From positions 1 through 9,206 of the forward strand of contig CAZMZP010000023.1 in assembly GCA_964570935.1 (NCBI GenBank): 9,206 nt of DNA, in the 5' to 3' direction. This DNA is from JAFGJU01 sp964570935. GTDB taxonomy: Bacteria; Eisenbacteria; RBG-16-71-46; JAFGJU01. The position numbers and the translations under genes are program-made. Position 1 is the first letter of the stretch. Every line of letters starts with the position of its first letter. Shown piece by piece: positions 5,557-9,206 of this stretch. The notes beneath the pieces are model-generated. The model made no database searches. It saw only the letters and a list, made by a program, of their open reading frames with translations, and had not been told where the DNA came from.

Positions 5557-6252
5557 ATGAACACGATTGAAACACTATTTTCACGCTACTTCGACGGCGA
5601 GCTCGACGAGCGCGAGGCGCGCGATTTTCTCGAGAGGGTGGAATCGGACCCGAGGCTCGAGAGTGAGCTGCGCGCCTACGAGCGGCTGCTGGCCATGGGT
5701 AGGGAGCTGCCGGCTCCGAGAGTTCCGGTCGGGTTTACCGGGCGGGTGATGGCGGACTTGCGGGCCGAGAAACGGCCGAGATTCGTGTGGGCGAAGCCGT
5801 GGGGTCTGGGTGTTCCGTGGACGGGTGTCGCCGTGGCCGCGGCGGCGGTGGTCCTGGCATACATTGGCGGCTGGCAGGTCGGTCAGAACCGGAACGAGCC
5901 GACCGGGCAGGTTGCGCAGACCGGGGCTCCCGTGACCTCACTCAACATCGACGGCGGCCCGGCTGACGGCGCCTCCGGTGCCAACGTCGAGTACGTTCGT
6001 CTGACCCACGTGCCGACGGACCCCTCCGTCGGGCGGGTGGCCATAGCCGGCAGTTTTAACGACTGGAACCCCGGCTCAACGCCGTTGCTCCGGAAGAACG
6101 GCGTCTGGGTCACAATCTTGGTCCTGCCTCCCGGAAGCTACGAATACATGTTCGTCGAGGACGACACACGATGGGTGACTGACCCTCTTGCCGACAGGAC
6201 GCGAGACGACGGATTCGGGGGTGAGAATGCGGTTCTCGACGTGGGGCTGTGA
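5557..6252 (+). CDS. Membrane anti-sigma factor with glycogen-binding (CBM48/AMPK-type) domain
   Basis: 231 residues from ATG 5557, whose Shine-Dalgarno GGGGTGA (5545-5551) overlaps the sigma stop; a GTG at 5548 is an alternative. The parts in order are as follows. The N-terminal helical region (1-70: LFSRYFDGELDEREARDFLERV, LESELRAYERLLAM) resembles the cytoplasmic anti-sigma domain but has no Cys or His of the usual HxxxCxxC zinc site. One membrane helix follows (about 87-107, VPWTGVAVAAAAVVLAYIGGW), then a flexible Gly/Ala/Pro linker. The C-terminal domain (about 146-229) is AMPK-type: VRLTHVP, VAIAGSFNDWNP, VWVTILVLPPGSYEYMFVEDD, TRWVTDP and DDGFGGENAVLDV. Sugar-stacking Trp170 and Trp206 and Asn224 are conserved, but the Lys usual in YKF is Met198. 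The layout suggests that a periplasmic carbohydrate (or another ligand) is sensed and controls release of the sigma factor. The anti-sigma role is inferred from position, size and topology; ligand and release mechanism are unknown. Confidence 0.85.
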   Translation: MNTIETLFSRYFDGELDEREARDFLERVESDPRLESELRAYERLLAMGRELPAPRVPVGFTGRVMADLRAEKRPRFVWAKPWGLGVPWTGVAVAAAAVVLAYIGGWQVGQNRNEPTGQVAQTGAPVTSLNIDGGPADGASGANVEYVRLTHVPTDPSVGRVAIAGSFNDWNPGSTPLLRKNGVWVTILVLPPGSYEYMFVEDDTRWVTDPLADRTRDDGFGGENAVLDVGL

Positions 6253-7537
6253 CCTGTCTTCCGCCTTCTGCGTTGTCCTGACAGGCGCCGCAATCGCGAC
6301 GATTCTTGTGGTCGCCGTCTCGCCGGCCGCGGCGGGCTGGCAGATCGTACCCGAGATACGCGTGTCAGGCGGTGACGAATCGGACGCAGTCGTCAACCCC
6401 GATTCCGCCGGGACCGCCGTCCCGGGCGGGACGTTCGTGGAAGTTACTCCTGCCTTGTCGGCCCGGGGATGGGTCGGAACGCGGACCCTTCTCGACCTCG
6501 GCGCCTTCGCCACGGTCCAGCGATTCCTGAACGATGAGTCTCGCCTGGTGTACGCGCAGACCATCTACGCCAGCGCCTTTCAAGGTTTGGGCGACGGCTT
6601 CCGCGGCCGGCTGTCAGCGACACTCGGGTACCTGGACGATACGGAGATCGAGACCGCCCGCCGCCTTGGAGCGGGAGGGGAATTAGGCGCGGCCCTGGTC
6701 CGGGCGCAGTGGAGCGCAGAGATTTGGACCGGGGGCGGCAGCCGGACGTATCCGAACCTGACAGTCCGCGAGCGCCTCGACCGGACCGCAACGTACGACG
6801 AGCAGGCGTGGAGCGCCGGCACGACCTTGAGGTTCTCCGCCGGCAATCGCTTCGGCTTCAGAGCGGACGGGGTCCGCCAGACCACGGATTCTCCCGACCC
6901 GCTTTTCGACTCAAGCTCGTGGGTCGTGACCGCCAACATGAACGCCCGATTGGCGGCGCCGCTCGTCCTCACGGCTCACGGCACGTATCAGCGGCGCACG
7001 TTCAATGGCAGGGCGGAGGGCCTGGACACGGACGAGTACTGGCAGGCGGGCCTGGGTCTCCGATATTCCCTGGGGCGCGGCTGGGCTCTGTCGGCCCGAT
7101 GCGGATACTCGGATTACACGTGGCCTGACGGGACAGACGAGAGCTCGTACAGGCTGCTCGCCGGAATCGAGCGCGCCTGGGGCAGGCCGGATGTCGCGCC
7201 TCTTCCGAGCGTGGACATTGACGCTCTGACCCGGACCGCAGGCGGGTCGATACAGAAGCCTGACGCAAACGGCAGAGCGTGTTTTCGGGTGACGGCCGTT
7301 GGCGCCGGACGGGTGAGCGTCGCCGGGAGTTTCAACGCCTGGGACCCGGATGCCGCGCCTCTTAGACCCGCCGGAGAAGGATGGTGGGAGGGCTGCGTTG
7401 AGCTGGAACCCGGGACGTACCAGTACGCGTACGTAATAGACGGTGAGTGGACGACTCCTCCGGAGGCGAAAGCCGTTGTCGAGGACGGGTTTGGCGGACG
7501 AAACGGAATTCTGGAGGTTTTGCCGGCAGACATGTAA
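6227..7537 (+). CDS. Outer-membrane beta-barrel protein with C-terminal glycogen-binding domain
   Basis: 436 residues from ATG 6227, which overlaps the end of the anti-sigma gene by 26 nt and has GGGG at 6217-6220 upstream, so it is probably coupled. A longer frame from 6188 would lack a clean signal peptide. The signal peptide runs to about residue 36 (h-region AFCVVLTGAAIATILVVAV, then SPAAA). Residues from about 37 to 325 are a series of alternating amphipathic strands separated by polar turns (for example LGAGGELGAALVRAQWSAEIW, FGFRADGVRQTT, YWQAGLGLRYSLGRGWALSA), as in an outer-membrane barrel. A linker leads to an AMPK-type domain (about 350-436): VSVAGSFNAWDP, GWWEGCVELEPGTYQYAYVIDGEW, DGFGGRNGILEV. 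This domain is clearly related to the one on the anti-sigma factor. It probably faces the periplasm or the cell surface. The barrel call is from strand pattern only; no family was recognised. Confidence 0.78.
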   Translation: MRFSTWGCDLSSAFCVVLTGAAIATILVVAVSPAAAGWQIVPEIRVSGGDESDAVVNPDSAGTAVPGGTFVEVTPALSARGWVGTRTLLDLGAFATVQRFLNDESRLVYAQTIYASAFQGLGDGFRGRLSATLGYLDDTEIETARRLGAGGELGAALVRAQWSAEIWTGGGSRTYPNLTVRERLDRTATYDEQAWSAGTTLRFSAGNRFGFRADGVRQTTDSPDPLFDSSSWVVTANMNARLAAPLVLTAHGTYQRRTFNGRAEGLDTDEYWQAGLGLRYSLGRGWALSARCGYSDYTWPDGTDESSYRLLAGIERAWGRPDVAPLPSVDIDALTRTAGGSIQKPDANGRACFRVTAVGAGRVSVAGSFNAWDPDAAPLRPAGEGWWEGCVELEPGTYQYAYVIDGEWTTPPEAKAVVEDGFGGRNGILEVLPADM

Positions 7538-7562
7538 CCTCGCGCCGCACGGGTCGTCTAAT
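7533..7562 (+). promoter_or_regulatory. ECF-type promoter upstream of the helical secreted-protein gene
   Basis: TGTAAC (7533-7538), a 16-nt spacer and CGTCTAAT (7555-7562), matching the motifs at 4199 and 4857. The -35 contains the TAA stop of the barrel gene. The predicted start near 7569 would give a leader of about 53 nt, which can fold a modest stem (GTG and GCGG at 7566-7573 with CCGC and CAC at 7589-7597). Confidence 0.75.
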
Positions 7563-7621
7563 AGAGTGAGCGGACGAGAGCCTTTGACCCGCGGCACTGT
7601 GAACATGCAAGGAGGAGCGTC

Positions 7622-8761
7622 ATGAAGAAGACAGCATCATCGATGAGAGCACTGACGTCAGTAATGACGGTAATGCTCGGCCTGTTGTTCGTCGTTCTGG
7701 CGGCGGGACCAGTTCTTGCCGCTGACGACGGCGACCAGGCGCAGGTGCGCGCTCGCAAGGAGGCGCAGGTCACGACTCAGGACCCGCAGGGTGACGTGCT
7801 CAGACACCGCATTCGCCAGCGCATCCAGGATGAAACAGGGCTCCAGGAGCAGGAGAGAGAACGCCTGCGCAGTCACCTGGGAGAGTGCGACCGCCTCGGC
7901 TTGAACGACGCGGCTGTGAAGGCGATGTTCAGCGAGAAGGTCCAACTCAAGTCGCAGATTCAGACGCAGGAGCGCGTGCTCGCGATGGCGCGCGAGGGCC
8001 TGCCCGTTGAGCCGGCGGTCCAGAAACTGCAGGAGGCGCTGGCCAAGGGTGCGCCGCAGCAGGTGCGCGAGCGGGTGTGCGAGCAGGTTGAAGCGCAGGT
8101 GCGCACGGCGCATCAGTACATGAAACAGGCCCGCGAGGCCGGAGTCAAGCCTGGAGACGCTAGTGCCGAGCGCAAGCGCGTGCGCGAAATGGCCTCGTAC
8201 ATGTGGCGTGGACTGAAAGAAGGCGACATGGACCAGCTCCGGAAGCGGGCGCAGCAGCGTCTGCGCGACGGTTCGTGCACGACTGAAGACCTGACAGCAG
8301 CCGCGGAGACCGCGACCAGACTTGGCGAGATCGGAGTCAAGCATGAGAGGGCAGTGAAGCTGGCCGGTGAGGCGCTGCAGAACGGATACACCGTGCGCGA
8401 GATGAAGCAGCTTGCGTGGGCAGTGATGGCTGCGCGCACGCACGGCGGATCTTCTGACAAAGTAATCGACACCCTGGAGCGCGGCATTCGGAACCAGCAC
8501 CAGTTCTCCCAGATGATGAAGGAGATGCAGCAGCAGGGATGGATGGGGCCGGCCGACCAGCCGGGCGGCCACAGTCCCATGGACAACTCGGGCGGCAGCG
8601 GGTATGGCGGCCGCCAGCAGGACAGCGGCGCCGGTGGAATGGGTGACCCTGACGGAAGCGGCGGAGGCAGCGGAAGCAGCGGAAGCGGCAGTGGTCGGAC
8701 TGGCAGCGGTCAGATAGGCGACGGCCAAGGCGGTCAGGGAGAGGGCGGAACAGGGAAGTAG
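7622..8761 (+). CDS. Secreted helical protein with Gly/Ser-rich tail, unknown function
   Basis: 379 residues. The ATG follows a strong Shine-Dalgarno (AAGGAGG at 7609-7615). A signal peptide ends near LAAGPVLA (residue 33). The mature protein to about residue 300 is almost wholly helical and rich in Gln, Arg, Glu and Ala. It has repeated short patterns of the form leucine, 2-3 residues, glycine, then a charged helix: LQEALAKGAPQQVRERV, WRGLKEGDMDQLRKRAQ and GEALQNGYTVREMKQLA. Similar segments (GLPVEP...LAKG) occur in uncharacterised periplasmic proteins of several candidate phyla, as far as can be recalled. Three cysteines are scattered. The last 75 residues or so are Gly/Ser/Gln-rich and probably disordered. 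It is not a CpxP/Spy protein, as the LTxxQ motifs are absent. Its own ECF promoter motif suggests that it is an effector of the neighbouring sigma factor; its function is unknown. Confidence 0.83.
   Translation: MKKTASSMRALTSVMTVMLGLLFVVLAAGPVLAADDGDQAQVRARKEAQVTTQDPQGDVLRHRIRQRIQDETGLQEQERERLRSHLGECDRLGLNDAAVKAMFSEKVQLKSQIQTQERVLAMAREGLPVEPAVQKLQEALAKGAPQQVRERVCEQVEAQVRTAHQYMKQAREAGVKPGDASAERKRVREMASYMWRGLKEGDMDQLRKRAQQRLRDGSCTTEDLTAAAETATRLGEIGVKHERAVKLAGEALQNGYTVREMKQLAWAVMAARTHGGSSDKVIDTLERGIRNQHQFSQMMKEMQQQGWMGPADQPGGHSPMDNSGGSGYGGRQQDSGAGGMGDPDGSGGGSGSSGSGSGRTGSGQIGDGQGGQGEGGTGK
8582..8757 (+). repeat. Low-complexity Gly/Ser codon repeat
   Basis: The 3' part of the helical-protein gene is made of short GGC, AGC, GGA and GGT-type codons, densest around 8657-8710 (units such as GGCAGCGGAAGC). 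It encodes the Gly/Ser-rich tail. Such repeats are prone to length change by slippage. Confidence 0.6.
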
Positions 8762-8841
8762 GAAAGCCTGACAGCGCTGGTGCGCGACCGGTGCGGCATC
8801 GCCGGCAAACTCAGCGCGAAGACTGAATCGACAGTAAGACG

Positions 8842-8865
8842 AAGGGTCGGCCTGAGCCGGCCCTT
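8842..8865. terminator. Bidirectional terminator hairpin
   Basis: AAGGGTCGGC (8842-8851) pairs with GCCGGCCCTT (8856-8865), a 10-bp stem with one G-U pair and a 4-nt loop. It lies 80 nt after the helical-protein gene and directly abuts the stop codon of the minus-strand repeat protein. The plus-strand transcript continues TCAGTTG and the minus-strand one CGTCTTACTGT, both moderately U-rich. The position between convergent genes and the compact stem make this the best terminator in the window. Confidence 0.68.
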
Positions 8866-9206
8866 TCAGTTGCTCCAGGCGGCGACGTGGTTCGCCGGAG
8901 TGCCGCCGGCGGCCGTGAAGTACCCGGCGGCAATTAGCTGTCCTCTGAACGGAAGGAGGGCGCGGACAGGTTGGTTCATTCCGCCCGCCAGGTCAGACCA
9001 TGCAGTGCCGTCCCAGGCAGCTACGTAGCCAACGTTGATGCCTCCTGCCGTCCTGAAGTCACCGCCGGCTATCAGCCTTCCGCGGTAGGAGGCGAGCGCG
9101 AAGGTGAAACCCCTCGGTCCCTCTCCCAGGTTAGACCACCTGGTGCCGTCCCAGGCGGCAACGCCGCGGGCAGCGACCCCGCCGGCGGTCGAGAACGTGC
9201 CGCCGG
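8866..9206 (-). CDS. Beta-propeller-like repeat protein, C-terminal part, cut by window edge
   Basis: Reading the minus strand from 9204 gives 112 residues ending at a TGA (8866-8868); the 5' end is outside the window and no start codon is needed here. The sequence consists of a 46-residue repeat: two full units (9204-9067 and 9066-8929) and a final 20-residue part unit. Each unit has the frame GGxFxTAGG, VAAWDGTxWSxL, and a strand ending in RGxLIAxG. Such repeats are typical of large secreted proteins predicted to form beta-propellers, often annotated as cell-surface or kelch/delta-60-like repeat proteins. The chain ends abruptly after VAAWSN, partway into a unit, without the C-terminal sorting domain often found on such proteins. 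Part units can close a propeller with the N-terminus, so this may be natural. The specific role is unknown. Confidence 0.82.
   Translation of the reverse strand, partial: GGTFSTAGGVAARGVAAWDGTRWSNLGEGPRGFTFALASYRGRLIAGGDFRTAGGINVGYVAAWDGTAWSDLAGGMNQPVRALLPFRGQLIAAGYFTAAGGTPANHVAAWSN
8869..9204 (-). repeat. 138-bp tandem coding repeat
   Basis: Two full 138-bp units and a 60-bp part unit inside the minus-strand repeat protein. The best-conserved DNA is the GCTGCCTGGGACGGCAC type segment and the GCCGGCGG segments encoding AGG. The units continue beyond the window edge. Confidence 0.75.

Noticed and set aside
6911..7606. Minus-strand frame of 231 codons
   Set aside because: Antisense of the barrel and CBM gene; Arg/Pro-rich composition with no recognisable motif.
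7658..8728. Long minus-strand frame of 356 codons
   Set aside because: Antisense of the helical secreted protein; Leu/Ala/Arg/His-rich with no domain, ribosome site or signal peptide. The plus-strand gene has a strong ribosome site and promoter.
7622..8761. CpxP/Spy-type periplasmic chaperone as identity of the helical protein
   Set aside because: No LTxxQ motifs, much longer, and a Gly/Ser tail not seen in that family.
8780..9028. Plus-strand frame after the helical gene
   Set aside because: It crosses the terminator stem and is antisense to the repeat protein; no homology or ribosome site.

Overview
The window is GC-rich, densely coded DNA from a diderm (Gram-negative-type) bacterium. Several predicted proteins have signal peptides, two look like outer-membrane beta-barrels, and one carries a GWxTD domain, a family seen mostly in Acidobacteria and in phyla around the FCB group and its candidate relatives (Eisenbacteria- or Latescibacteria-like lineages). 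That placement is inference; no rRNA or other marker is present. There are no tRNAs, CRISPR arrays or transposases.

Left part (1-3238, + strand): a tight run of three genes. They are the 3' end of a GWxTD-domain protein, a secreted two-lobed retropepsin-like aspartyl protease with a C-terminal PDZ domain, and an MtfA-type (M90) zinc peptidase. Gaps of 21 and 16 nt suggest one operon.

Middle (3239-4203): a probable scar. A minus-strand fragment encodes only the C-terminal strands of an outer-membrane barrel. It abuts, head to head, a plus-strand PAP2-family phosphatase whose N-terminus also seems to be missing. A deletion of the two 5' ends and their shared promoter region would explain this; an assembly chimera is the alternative.

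Right part (4199-8761, + strand): the most interesting region, a self-contained ECF sigma-factor module. It holds a small secreted DUF5666-like protein, then an operon of ECF sigma factor, membrane anti-sigma factor and beta-barrel protein, then a secreted helical protein with a Gly/Ser-rich tail. The anti-sigma factor has a glycogen-binding (AMPK-type/CBM48) domain outside the membrane, and the barrel protein ends in a second copy of the same kind of domain. The DUF5666 gene, the sigma operon and the helical-protein gene are each preceded by a near-identical bipartite motif, TGTAAC-N16/17-CGTCTAA(T/C). This looks like the promoter read by this sigma factor. The inferred circuit is: an envelope or carbohydrate signal sensed by the CBM-bearing anti-sigma factor releases the sigma factor, which activates its own operon and two secreted effectors.

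Right edge (8866-9206, - strand): the 3' end of a convergent gene encoding a 46-residue beta-propeller-like repeat protein. It shares a bidirectional terminator hairpin with the helical-protein gene.
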